From Lacisediminimonas sp. (GTDB taxonomy: Bacteria > Pseudomonadota > Gammaproteobacteria > Burkholderiales > Burkholderiaceae_D), in the NCBI RefSeq assembly GCF_030645335.1, contig NZ_JAUSNH010000114.1:1-39003 (forward strand): 39,003 bases of DNA, written 5' to 3'. This document shows positions 24,036-32,199 of the stretch, piece after piece. The first letter of the stretch is position 1, and the number at the start of each line of letters is the position of its first letter. Both the position numbers and the translations under genes were made by a program. Under the pieces are notes generated by a model. It worked only from the letters and a program-made list of their open reading frames with translations. It made no database searches and was not told the origin of the DNA.

Positions 24036-24877
24036 AAGCAGCGCAATTCCACTATGATCGGGCCGACAACGCCAGCGATGCCCTGCGCCTGTTGCCCGAC
24101 GCCAAAGCCTTCGGCGGCGGACAGTCGCTGGGGCCGATGCTGAACTTGCGCCTGGTGCGGCCGGGCCGCCTGGTTGATGTGTCCGCCCTTGCCGAGGGCA
24201 GGCGCTGCGAGTTGCGCGATGGCGCCATTCGCATCGGCGGCGCCATCACGCATGCCGAGATCGAAGATGGCGCACTCGATGAATTGCTGCGTGAATCGCC
24301 TTCCTTGGCGGCCATGATGCGCCATGTGGCCAGCGGCATCGCTTATCGCGCCATTCGTAACCGCGGCACCGTGGCCGGCAGCCTGGCCCATGCCGATCCG
24401 GCTGCAGACTGGGTGCTGGCAATGACGGTGCTGGATGCGCAACTTGAATTGCTGTCAGCCGCCGGCACGCGCCGGGTGCCGATGTCGCAGTTCATGTCGG
24501 GTGCATTCACCACCGCCCTGGCCGAGGGCGAACTGCTGACCGGTGTGCTGGTGCCGCTTGCCTCCCCAGGCATGCGCTGGGGCTACGTAAAATTTTGTCG
24601 CAAGGCGGGCGAGTTTGCCGAAGCCAGCGCCGCTGCGGTATTCGATCCTGTGCAAGGCACTGCGCGGCTCGTGATCGGGGCGCTGGACGGCGCACCGGCA
24701 TGCCTGCCGCAGTTGGCGAGCGCCGTCGCAGCCCAGGGCGCTGGCGCCATCACGGCCGAGAATTGCCTGGCTGCCGTGTCGTCGGTTGCGACCGGCAAGG
24801 ATGCCACGGGTAACCTGCAAATATCGATCGCCGTCAAGCGCTGCTTGCAACAGGTGACAGGAGAGAAGCAATCATGA
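24032..24877 (+). CDS. Molybdenum hydroxylase 1, FAD-binding medium subunit (CoxM-like)
   Basis: A 281-residue subunit of the vanillyl-alcohol-oxidase-type FAD fold with the CO dehydrogenase C-terminal domain. Flavin motifs are AFGGGQSLGPMLNLRL near residues 28-43 and IRNRGTVAGSLAHADPAADW near 106-125. It takes electrons from the Fe-S subunit and passes them to an acceptor. It overlaps the large subunit and the Fe-S subunit by 4 bases each (ATGA in both), so expression is stoichiometrically coupled. The paralogue is the 274-residue subunit at 32200. Confidence 0.92.
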   Translation: MKAAQFHYDRADNASDALRLLPDAKAFGGGQSLGPMLNLRLVRPGRLVDVSALAEGRRCELRDGAIRIGGAITHAEIEDGALDELLRESPSLAAMMRHVASGIAYRAIRNRGTVAGSLAHADPAADWVLAMTVLDAQLELLSAAGTRRVPMSQFMSGAFTTALAEGELLTGVLVPLASPGMRWGYVKFCRKAGEFAEASAAAVFDPVQGTARLVIGALDGAPACLPQLASAVAAQGAGAITAENCLAAVSSVATGKDATGNLQISIAVKRCLQQVTGEKQS

Positions 24878-26082
24878 GTGCCATGCCCGAGACGCGCAGC
24901 CCGCTTGCTGCGCTGGAACGCAAACCGGTCCGCTTGCTGGTCAATGGCGAAGCGGTAGAACATCTGGTCGAACCGCGTACCCACCTGGGCGACTTCGTGC
25001 GCGAACAGTGCGGCCTGACCGGCACCCACCTGGGTTGCGAGCACGGCGTATGTGGCGCCTGCACGGTACTGCTGGATGGCAAGCCCGTGCGCTCCTGCAT
25101 TACGTTTGCGGTGGCCTGCGAAAGCCGCAAGGTAACCACGATCGAAGGCTATGGCGATGATCCGGTCATGGCGCTGCTGCGAAAGGCATTCAACCAGGAA
25201 CACGCGCTGCAATGCGGCTATTGCACGCCCGGCATGCTTGCCACGGCGCGCGACATCGTCACGCGCTTGCCCGATGCCGACGAGCAGCGCATCCGGCTCG
25301 AACTGTCGGGCAACCTGTGCCGCTGCACCGGGTATGTCGGCATCGTACGGGCGATCCAGTCGGTGCTGGTCCAGGCCAGGGCGCAAGGTGGTTTGCAGCT
25401 TGCCGCTGCTGCGCCCGTCGTGTCGCAGCACGCCGCACCGATGCAGACTTTTGCCACCCGTGCTGCCGATGCGACGCCTGCTGCTGCAATACCAGCGGCG
25501 CCAGCACCGGCCGCGCCCGAGGCCGCCGCCGGTGAAAGCCGCCGCGGGTGGTCGCAGATGCAGGGCTCCTTCGAAGTCGATTTTCCGCCCGAACGCGTAT
25601 GGGAATTCATGGGTGACGTGCGCGCGCTGGCGGCTTGCCTGCCGGGTGCGGAAGTACAGGAAGCCGACGGTTCTTCGGTCAAGGGCCGCATCGCCGTCAA
25701 ATTTGGCCCGATCTCGGCTGCGTTCAATGGCGCGGCCTCGCTGGAGCGCAACGCTGCCACGCACAGCGGCATGTTGCGCGGCGCCGGCACCGACACCGTG
25801 AGCCAGTCACGCGCCAAAGGCGATATTGGCTATCAACTGGTGGCGCTCGATGGCGGCCAGCGCACGCGGGTGGATATAACGCTGGAGCACATGTTGCAGG
25901 GACCGCTGGCGCAGTTCTCGCGTTCCGGATTGGTGCGGGATTTCGTGTCGCGGATGATCACGCAATTCGGTCTGAACCTGAACGCCAGCATGGGCGGCGC
26001 GCGCGCTGATCAATTGCCGGTGCAAAAAATCGGCTTGTTCAGGATGTTGTGGCAGGTAGTGGTGGCCCGCTTGCGAGGATAG
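24874..26082 (+). CDS. Molybdenum hydroxylase 1, fused [2Fe-2S] subunit and CoxG/SRPBCC domain
   Basis: A 402-residue fusion. Residues 1-165 are a CoxS-type subunit with two clusters: plant-type C55, C60, C63, C75 (CEHGVCGAC) and C114, C117, C149, C151 (CGYCTPG, NLCRCTG). Residues about 175-224 are an Ala/Pro-rich linker. Residues about 228-375 are a CoxG-like SRPBCC domain (MQGSFEVDFPPERVWEF, LAACLPGAE, KFGPISAAFNG), ending in a short amphipathic tail (GLFRMLWQVVVARLRG) that could touch the membrane. CoxG is usually a separate protein thought to help anchor or mature CO dehydrogenase-type enzymes. The window also carries a separate CoxS (33021) and CoxG (37587), which show where the domains divide. 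No frameshift signs. Confidence 0.92.
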   Translation: MSAMPETRSPLAALERKPVRLLVNGEAVEHLVEPRTHLGDFVREQCGLTGTHLGCEHGVCGACTVLLDGKPVRSCITFAVACESRKVTTIEGYGDDPVMALLRKAFNQEHALQCGYCTPGMLATARDIVTRLPDADEQRIRLELSGNLCRCTGYVGIVRAIQSVLVQARAQGGLQLAAAAPVVSQHAAPMQTFATRAADATPAAAIPAAPAPAAPEAAAGESRRGWSQMQGSFEVDFPPERVWEFMGDVRALAACLPGAEVQEADGSSVKGRIAVKFGPISAAFNGAASLERNAATHSGMLRGAGTDTVSQSRAKGDIGYQLVALDGGQRTRVDITLEHMLQGPLAQFSRSGLVRDFVSRMITQFGLNLNASMGGARADQLPVQKIGLFRMLWQVVVARLRG

Positions 26083-26094
26083 GTTTCAACGTGC

Positions 26095-26121
26095 GAAAAA
26101 AACGGCGGCAATGCCGCCGTT
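26095..26121. terminator. Bidirectional terminator between the hydroxylase 1 and SsuABC-type operons
   Basis: An A-run (26095-26102) precedes AACGGCGGC, loop AAT, GCCGCCGTT. On the minus strand this is a 9-bp stem followed by a T-run, a clear end for the importer operon; on the plus strand it is weaker, as only GTTGCTTG follows. Confidence 0.8.
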
Positions 26122-26126
26122 GCTTG

Positions 26127-26891
26127 CTATTGCGCTTGTCGCCAGGGCATGGCGTGCTTCTCCAGCCAGGCCAGCGCGCCAAACAACACAATGCCCATCA
26201 GCGACAGCAGGATCATGGCCGCAAACACGCGCGGTGTGTCAAAGGTGCCCTGCGCGCTCATGATCACGTAGCCCAGTCCCCGTTGCGACGCGACGAACTC
26301 GCCGACGATGGCGCCGACCAGCGCCAGCGAAATCGCCACTTTCATGCCGGTCAGGATGGAGGGCAGGGCGCACGGCAGCCGGACCTTGATAAAGAAATCC
26401 AGCGTCGAGCCCTTCAAGACCCGTCCCATGTCCAAAATATCCGGCGGTACCGAGCGCAAGCCATGCACGGTATCGACGATGATCGCAAACACGGCGACCA
26501 GGAAGGCAATCGCGATCTTCGGTTCGGCTCCGGTGCCCATCCAGATCACGAACAAGGGCGCAATCGCAACTTTGGGCACGCTGTTCAAGGCGATGATCAA
26601 GGGGTAGACCGCGCTTTCAAACCAGCGCGAGCCCACCAGCAACATGGCAATGCCAACGCCCAGCACCACCGACAGCACAAACCCCGCCATGGTGGTCAGC
26701 AGCGTGTACCAGGCATGGCCGGCATACCAGACCGGCTCTGCAAGCAGCTCCTTGAAGATCGCCGACGGCGGCGGCAGCATGATAGGGCGCACCTTCAGCA
26801 CATGCACCAGCACTTCCCAGGAAACCAGCACGACCAGGAACGAGACCAGGGCAATCATGCCCTGGCGGCTGCGGCGGAACAGTCGCTTCAT
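26127..26891 (-). CDS. ABC transporter permease, SsuC/TauC type
   Basis: A 254-residue membrane protein with about six helices and the BPD-transport inner-membrane domain. The coupling segment is VGEFVASQRGLGYVIM near residues 190-206, preceded by CALPSILTGMKVAISLALVG. It belongs to the nitrate/sulfonate/taurine/thiamine-precursor importer class, which carries small oxyanions or N-/S-containing organics; the exact ligand cannot be read. The first residues are basic, followed by a helix (MIALVSFLVVLVSWEVLVHV). It overlaps the ATPase gene by 1 base. The operon ends at the terminator just downstream. Confidence 0.92.
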   Translation of the reverse strand: MKRLFRRSRQGMIALVSFLVVLVSWEVLVHVLKVRPIMLPPPSAIFKELLAEPVWYAGHAWYTLLTTMAGFVLSVVLGVGIAMLLVGSRWFESAVYPLIIALNSVPKVAIAPLFVIWMGTGAEPKIAIAFLVAVFAIIVDTVHGLRSVPPDILDMGRVLKGSTLDFFIKVRLPCALPSILTGMKVAISLALVGAIVGEFVASQRGLGYVIMSAQGTFDTPRVFAAMILLSLMGIVLFGALAWLEKHAMPWRQAQ

Positions 26892-27667
26892 CAGTGGCTT
26901 CCTTCGTCGATCAGGCCCATCTCTTCAAACAGCGCGCGAATGCGGCTGCAATAGCGGCCGAATTCAGGGGTCTCGCGCACCGACAGCTTGCGTGGGCGCG
27001 GCAGGTCGATGGTCAGGATTTCCGCAATCCGACCAGGGCGCGGCGAAAACACCACCACGCGATCGGCCAGGAATACCGCTTCCGCAATGCCATGCGTGAC
27101 GAACAGCACGGTATTGCGGATCTCCAGCCAGATGCGCTGCAGCTCGACATTCATCTGGTCGCGGGTCAGCGCGTCGAGCGCGCCGAAAGGCTCGTCCATC
27201 AACAACAGCGCCGGATCGTCGATCAGTGCGCGGCAGATCGCGGCACGCTGCCGCATACCGCCGGAAAGCTGGCTGGGGAAACTCTGGCTGAAATCCGACA
27301 GACCGGTCAGCTTCAGCAGCCCGGCCATCTTCTGGTGGTAGTCCGCGGTTTTTTTCTTTTTGAACTCGATCGGCAACATGACGTTTTTTTCCACCGTGCG
27401 CCATTCGAGCAGCGCATCGCGTTGGAACACCATGCCGATGTCGTCCGGTGGTCCCTGCACCGGCAACTCTTGTACGAGCAGCTCGCCGGCAGTGGATTGC
27501 TCCAGACCGGCGATGCAGCGCAGGAATGTGCTTTTGCCGCAGCCACTGGGCCCGAGGATACTGACGAACTCGCCCGGCGCGACATCGAGGGAGATGTCTT
27601 GCAAGGCCAGTACGCCGCCAGGGTACTGCTTGCGCACATTGCGTGCGCTGACTGCGGCTTTGCTCAT
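26891..27667 (-). CDS. ABC transporter ATP-binding protein, SsuB/TauB type
   Basis: A 258-residue ATPase. Walker A GPSGCGKST is at residues 39-47, the signature is LSGGMRQRAAICRAL, Walker B is LLMDEPFGALDALTR, and the switch histidine is in FVTHGIAEAV. The wording of Walker A (GCGKST) and of Walker B is characteristic of this nitrate/sulfonate subfamily. It starts directly after the receptor gene's stop (TAA then ATG with no gap) and its own stop overlaps the permease start, so all three are coupled. Confidence 0.94.
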   Translation of the reverse strand: MSKAAVSARNVRKQYPGGVLALQDISLDVAPGEFVSILGPSGCGKSTFLRCIAGLEQSTAGELLVQELPVQGPPDDIGMVFQRDALLEWRTVEKNVMLPIEFKKKKTADYHQKMAGLLKLTGLSDFSQSFPSQLSGGMRQRAAICRALIDDPALLLMDEPFGALDALTRDQMNVELQRIWLEIRNTVLFVTHGIAEAVFLADRVVVFSPRPGRIAEILTIDLPRPRKLSVRETPEFGRYCSRIRALFEEMGLIDEGSH

Positions 27668-28684
27668 TTATTTCAGATTCTTGAAGACGTCAGGACGAAC
27701 CATGTTGGGCTGGTAATACTGTTTGGGATCGGAACCGGCCTTGATCAGGCTGGCGGCAGTCAAGGTCTTGACCGCTTCTGCCCAGTCCGCCGGTACTTGC
27801 GCGCCAATTGGCTGGCCGGCGGAATTGGGTGAGGTGAAGTGCGCCTTGAGTGCATCGATCTGGCCACGCAGCACGACCTTGTTGAGCCTGGCCTGCGGAC
27901 GCTGGGCGATGATGGCGTCAACGGCTTCATCCTGCTTGCCGTCGTAAATATATTGCCATGCGCCGGCAGTGACGCTGGCAAAACGCATGATGGCGTCGCC
28001 GCGGGTCTTCAGCTTGTCCTCTGAGGCCAGCAGTCCGAAGCTGGGCATGTTCAGGCCAAAATCAGAAAACTTGATGCCGTCCGAAGGGCGGGTCGCCGAT
28101 ACCACCGGCAGGAAGAATGGCACCGTGGAGAAGGCGGCGTCAGTGCGACCGGCAGCATAGGTGGAGGCCTTGCCTGCCGCATCCACGCTGATCAGTTCAA
28201 CGTCGGAACGCTTGAGTCCGCCGGCGGCCAGGAAGGCGTCAATGAAGGGCGCTTCCAGCGAACCGGTGGTGTAGGCGATCTTCTTGCCCTTCAGGTCTTT
28301 CGGTCCTTTCATGCCCGCGCCTTGCGGCACCAGCAGGCCCACGTCGGACAAACGGGCAAAGACGGCAACCGATTTGACCGGCAGGCCTTTTTCGCGCGCA
28401 ATCATCATCGATGCCAGCGCCGCATGGCCGACGTCGAACTGGTCGCTGGAGCCGACCAGCTGGATGGTCGTGACCGAACCATTGCCGTCTTCCAGCGTGA
28501 CATCGAGTCCGGCCTGCTTGTACCAGCCCTTTTGCTGCGCCAGATGGAAGGCGGCATGCACGCCCCAAGGCGTCCAGTCGAGACGAACCTTGAGCTTGTC
28601 GAGATTCTGGGCGGATGCAGATCCGGTGAACGCCAGCGCGACACTGCAAATGGCGGCGCTGATCAAGGCTTTGACTGAAGACAT
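27668..28684 (-). CDS. ABC transporter substrate-binding protein, NMT1/THI5-like
   Basis: A 338-residue periplasmic receptor from the ATG at 28684, supported by CAGGAG about 7 bases upstream; the open frame upstream is not part of the protein. Signal peptide residues 1-26 end in SASA. The body has the NMT1/SsuA-like fold: LKVRLDWTPWGVHAAFHLAQ near residues 31-50, WYKQAGLDVTLEDGNG, GHAALASMMIA, and GKKIAYTTGSLEAPFIDAFL. This subfamily binds pyrimidine precursors, riboflavin, aromatic or sulfonate compounds. It leads a three-gene operon with a MarR-type dyad at the promoter, which links the importer to the catabolic genes. Confidence 0.92.
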   Translation of the reverse strand: MSSVKALISAAICSVALAFTGSASAQNLDKLKVRLDWTPWGVHAAFHLAQQKGWYKQAGLDVTLEDGNGSVTTIQLVGSSDQFDVGHAALASMMIAREKGLPVKSVAVFARLSDVGLLVPQGAGMKGPKDLKGKKIAYTTGSLEAPFIDAFLAAGGLKRSDVELISVDAAGKASTYAAGRTDAAFSTVPFFLPVVSATRPSDGIKFSDFGLNMPSFGLLASEDKLKTRGDAIMRFASVTAGAWQYIYDGKQDEAVDAIIAQRPQARLNKVVLRGQIDALKAHFTSPNSAGQPIGAQVPADWAEAVKTLTAASLIKAGSDPKQYYQPNMVRPDVFKNLK

Positions 28685-28748
28685 CCGATGGCTCCTGAGT
28701 TTGATTGAAAACGCTTGGTCCGTATCGATATGCAAGAGCAATGCCAAC

Positions 28749-28766
28749 AGCTCAGCATACTGAGTA
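28749..28766. promoter_or_regulatory. MarR-type operator, near-perfect dyad (site D)
   Basis: AGCTCAG-CATA-CTGAGTA: the right half is perfect, and the left matches 5 of 7 bases of TACTCAG. It begins 4 bases after the -10 of the importer promoter, the same arrangement as at the Rieske promoter, and so covers the expected start of transcription. Confidence 0.65.
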
Positions 28767-28770
28767 ATCG

Positions 28771-28799
28771 AAAATAGTAGCAATTCGGGCGGCTGTCAA
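28771..28799 (-). promoter_or_regulatory. Promoter of the SsuABC-type importer operon
   Basis: Read on the minus strand: TTGACA (28794-28799), a 17-base spacer, then TATTTT (28771-28776). This is a good sigma-70 promoter pointing at the receptor gene. Confidence 0.72.
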
Positions 28800-28853
28800 T
28801 TGCCGCTTGGGGAAGGGCGCGTGATAGTTGTGCGGACTTGAGCCGCAAGGGCA

Positions 28854-29558
28854 TCAGGCCGCTGTCGCGCGCGTCTTTGGCGGCCGGGGTGCCGCTGATT
28901 TTTTTGAACTGGTCATCAGCAGGGTCACATCGCCAAGATGGGAGCAGATCGCCTGACCAGCGTCCTCGATCCGGCCGTCGGCGATTGCGCTCATGATGGC
29001 TTCATGGTGCTGCGCAGCGGAACTGTCGAATTGCTCGTGTTCGTTCGCCATGTGGCGAGCGCGGAATACATGCCACATGATGTTCTCGTGGATCTGCGCC
29101 AGTGTCTTGTTACCCGAGCCCTCGACGATGGCGCGGTGAAAGTCGTCGTTGAGCCGGTAGTACAAGGCCATGTCTTCTTGCTGGGCCGCAGCCTGCATGT
29201 CGGCATGCAGCTGGCGCAGCTGCGCGATCACTTTGACCGGGCGCCGCGCCGCCACCAGCGATGCCGCGGCTTGCTCCAGCGCGGTCAGGACCTGCATTTT
29301 CTCTTCCAGGTCGGGCAGTCCGGGCTGCGTCACGACTGCGCCGATGTGGGGCCGCAGTTCGATCAGGCCCTCTGCTTCCAGCAATTTCAGCGCATCACGC
29401 ATCGGCGTGCGCGACACGCCGAATTCCTGGCATAGCTCCGGCTCCGGCAGGCGCTCACCCGGCTTCCAGCGATTGCGCACGATGTCCTGCCGCAGTTGCA
29501 GCAAAATCTGCTCATGTATGGGGGCGCGCTTGATCGCCCGGATGCCGCGTGCTGCCAT
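28854..29558 (-). CDS. GntR family transcriptional regulator, FCD (FadR) subfamily
   Basis: A 234-residue regulator from the ATG at 29558 with a strong GGAGG 5-6 bases upstream; the longer open frame is 5' leader. The N-terminal winged helix (residues about 10-75) contains HEQILLQLRQDIVRNRWKPG and the recognition helix CQEFGVSRTPMRDALKLLEA. The C-terminal FCD domain has metal- or acid-binding residues in YYRLNDDFHRAI, AQHHEAIMSAI and ICSHLGD (three His plus Asp). It probably responds to an organic acid. An 18-bp perfect palindrome lies between it and molybdenum hydroxylase operon 2, its most likely target. It is transcribed toward the importer. Confidence 0.93.
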   Translation of the reverse strand: MAARGIRAIKRAPIHEQILLQLRQDIVRNRWKPGERLPEPELCQEFGVSRTPMRDALKLLEAEGLIELRPHIGAVVTQPGLPDLEEKMQVLTALEQAAASLVAARRPVKVIAQLRQLHADMQAAAQQEDMALYYRLNDDFHRAIVEGSGNKTLAQIHENIMWHVFRARHMANEHEQFDSSAAQHHEAIMSAIADGRIEDAGQAICSHLGDVTLLMTSSKKSAAPRPPKTRATAA

Positions 29559-29718
29559 CAATCCTCCTCGTGCCCTCGGGTGCCTGTGGGTGAATCCTGC
29601 TGCATGTTGGTGCGCGCCAGCATGCAGCGCCAATAACTGGTGCGCCTGCGCATCGGCATGAAACCCGATGGTCGCGGGCCCGCTTTGCAGGCGCAGGAAA
29701 AGCAAAAAATATGGCACT

Positions 29719-29724
29719 TATAAT
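29719..29724 (+). promoter_or_regulatory. -10 element of molybdenum hydroxylase operon 2
   Basis: TATAAT, 3 bases before the GntR-type palindrome. The -35 is not clear. A repressor on the palindrome would cover the start site. Confidence 0.5.
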
Positions 29725-29726
29725 CG

Positions 29727-29744
29727 CATATCGTATACGATATG
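29727..29744. promoter_or_regulatory. 18-bp perfect palindrome, probable GntR operator
   Basis: CATATCGTATACGATATG is fully self-complementary and contains the GTATAC core seen in FCD-type GntR operators (ATNGTATACNAT). It lies between the divergent gntR and hydroxylase genes, directly after a TATAAT. Confidence 0.82.
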
Positions 29745-29817
29745 TCGCACGCTTTCCGGAAATTGTGCCGTGACGTATCGGCAACCGGATTCAGGCAAAA
29801 CGACAAGGTGCGCATTT

Positions 29818-32196
29818 GTGGATACGAAAGTGAATAAGCCAGTGACCGACCGGCCGCAAGGTGTCGGCGCTTCCGTCAAGCGGCGTGAAGACCGGCGGCT
29901 GCTCGACGGCCAGGGCGAGTACCTGGCCGACCTCGACATTCCTGGCACGCTGGACGTGCATTTCCTGCGCAGCGCGGTCGCGCACGCAAACATTCGCGGC
30001 ATCGAGGTGCCCGAAGAACGGCGCGGCGCGGTATTTACGGCTGCCGACTTCGACTGGATCAAGCCGATTGTCGCCTTCAGCGCCGCGCCCGGATTCAACA
30101 AGTCCGACTATCATGCGCTGGCCAAGGACAAGGTGCGTTTCGTCGGCGACATCATGGCGATGTGCGTTGGCAAGACGCGTGCCGAGGCGGAGGACATCGC
30201 GCAGGAATGCGTGGTCGATTACGACGAATTGCCGTGCGTGACCGACATGGACGCCGCCCTGGCGCCGGGCGCGCCGCGCCTGCATGAACATTGGGACAGC
30301 AACCTGTACGTCGAGACCCGGATCGAAACCGGCGACCTCGACAGCGTGCGCAAGGCAGCTGCCGTCACCGTCAAGAAGAAGTTGCGCATGTCGCGTCACG
30401 CTGGCGTATCGCTGGAAGGCCGCGGCGTGCTGGCCTATTACGATCGGCGCATGGATGAACTGGTGGTCTACAGTTCCACCCAGTTTCCGCATGTGATCCG
30501 CACCATCCTGTCGCAAGCGATCGGCCTGCCGGAAAGCAAGCTGCGGGTCATCGCACCGGATGTCGGTGGTGGCTTCGGCATCAAGAATAATTTCAACCCG
30601 GAAGAATTGGCCATCGCTGCATTGGCCATGAAGCTGGGGCGGCCGGTACGCTGGATCGAGGATCGGCGCGAGCATCTGGTGGCTTCGCCGCATGCGCGTG
30701 AACACCGCTATGACCTGACCGCCTATGCCGATGAAAATGGTCGCGTCCTTGGTGTGGAAGCGATTGTCACGGTCGATGCCGGCGCGTATTCCGTCTGGCC
30801 CTGGACCGCCGGCATGGAAGCCGGCATGTCCTGCGGCATCATGACTGGCCCGTATGACATCCCGGTCTACCATGGCCGCGCGATCACGGTATGCACCAAC
30901 AAATCACCGCTGGGCCCGTATCGGGGTGTGGGTCGCACCGGCGCCTGTTTTGCGATCGAAACATTGATCGATGCCGTGGCCCGCGCAGTCCATCGCCAAC
31001 CGGAAGACGTGCGGCTGGAAAACATGATCCCGCCGTCGGCAATGCCGTATCAGTCCGCCACTCACAAGCTGTATGACAGCGGTGACTATCCGGAATGCGC
31101 ACGCCGGGCAATGGATGGCATCAACCTCGCTGCGGTGCGCGAGCGCCAGAAGTCGCCGGAGCCGGACGGCCGCCTGATCGGGCTGGGTGTCGCCAGCTAC
31201 ACCGAACAATCCGCCCATGGCACGGCTGAATGGGTGGCGCGCGGCTTGCCGGTCGTGTTCGGCTTCGAGCCGGCGCAGGCGCGCTTCACACCGGATGGCC
31301 AATTGATCTTGCTGGTCGGAATCCAGAACCACGGCCAGGGCCTGGAAACAACGCTGGCGCAGGTGGCCCACCAGGAACTGAGCATTCCGGTCGAGTCGGT
31401 CACCGTGCGCCATGGCGACAGCTCGGTGTCCCCGTATGGCATGGGCACCTTCGCTTCGCGCAGCATGACCATGGCTGGCGGCGCAGTCTCCGCCGCGTGC
31501 GCCAAGCTGGCCGAAAAAGTACGCCGTATCGGCGCCCACTTGCTCGGTGTCCCGGTCGAGGCGGTCGCGCTGGCCGATGGCCATGTGGTTGCCGGCGCCA
31601 GGCGGGTTTCATTTGCCGACGTGGCAGAGGCGGCTTATCTCCATCCGGAACGCCTGCCTCCCGGCGAAGATCCGGCGCTCGATACCAGCGCTGTCTACCA
31701 GCCGGGGCGCAGCAGTGGCGCATTTTCTTATGCAAGCCATGCCTGCGTGGTGGCAGTCGATCCTGGCACCGGCATGATCGAATTGCTCGACTATGTGGTG
31801 TGCCACGACTGCGGCACGATGGTCAATCCGATGATCGTCGAAGCGCAAGTCGTGGGCGGTGTGGCGCAGGGCCTGGGCACGGCCTTGTATGAAGAAATTC
31901 CGTATGACGAGAATGGGCAGCCAATGGCATCGACCTTCCTCGACTACATCCTGCCCGGGCCGACCGAAGTGCCCGACGTCAAGGTGTTGCATATGGAAAC
32001 ACCGTCGCCACACACTCGTTTTGGCATCAAGGGCATGGGGGAGGGCGGCGCCATTGCGCCGCCGGCCGCGGTCGTCAACGCCGTCAACGATGCGCTGCGC
32101 AGCATGGGCGTGGAAATGTGCGAGACGCCGCTGACGCCAGACCGCATGCTGACAGCAATTGCCGCCGCGCAAACGGCGCAAGGTAACGGGAACTGA
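29818..32196 (+). CDS. Molybdenum hydroxylase 2, molybdopterin-binding large subunit (xanthine dehydrogenase family)
   Basis: A 792-residue large subunit if it starts at the GTG at 29818, which has AAGGTG about 7 bases upstream and gives a length close to its paralogue (788). The open frame further upstream crosses the promoter and GntR palindrome and is not credible. Cofactor motifs are GGGFGIKNNFNPEE (FGxK), PYRGVGRTGACFAIE, and catalytic Glu742 in GMGEGGAIAPP. The CO dehydrogenase Cys is absent. It is clearly related to the 21669 gene but diverged, which suggests a different substrate or step. FAD and Fe-S subunits follow, then ring-cleavage and oxidation genes. Confidence 0.9.
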   Translation: MDTKVNKPVTDRPQGVGASVKRREDRRLLDGQGEYLADLDIPGTLDVHFLRSAVAHANIRGIEVPEERRGAVFTAADFDWIKPIVAFSAAPGFNKSDYHALAKDKVRFVGDIMAMCVGKTRAEAEDIAQECVVDYDELPCVTDMDAALAPGAPRLHEHWDSNLYVETRIETGDLDSVRKAAAVTVKKKLRMSRHAGVSLEGRGVLAYYDRRMDELVVYSSTQFPHVIRTILSQAIGLPESKLRVIAPDVGGGFGIKNNFNPEELAIAALAMKLGRPVRWIEDRREHLVASPHAREHRYDLTAYADENGRVLGVEAIVTVDAGAYSVWPWTAGMEAGMSCGIMTGPYDIPVYHGRAITVCTNKSPLGPYRGVGRTGACFAIETLIDAVARAVHRQPEDVRLENMIPPSAMPYQSATHKLYDSGDYPECARRAMDGINLAAVRERQKSPEPDGRLIGLGVASYTEQSAHGTAEWVARGLPVVFGFEPAQARFTPDGQLILLVGIQNHGQGLETTLAQVAHQELSIPVESVTVRHGDSSVSPYGMGTFASRSMTMAGGAVSAACAKLAEKVRRIGAHLLGVPVEAVALADGHVVAGARRVSFADVAEAAYLHPERLPPGEDPALDTSAVYQPGRSSGAFSYASHACVVAVDPGTGMIELLDYVVCHDCGTMVNPMIVEAQVVGGVAQGLGTALYEEIPYDENGQPMASTFLDYILPGPTEVPDVKVLHMETPSPHTRFGIKGMGEGGAIAPPAAVVNAVNDALRSMGVEMCETPLTPDRMLTAIAAAQTAQGNGN

Positions 32197-32199
32197 TCG

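Noticed and set aside
29668-29817. N-terminal extension of the second large subunit
   Set aside because: It would be translated across the TATAAT and GntR palindrome and makes the protein about 50 residues longer than its paralogue; the GTG at 29818 has a better ribosome site.
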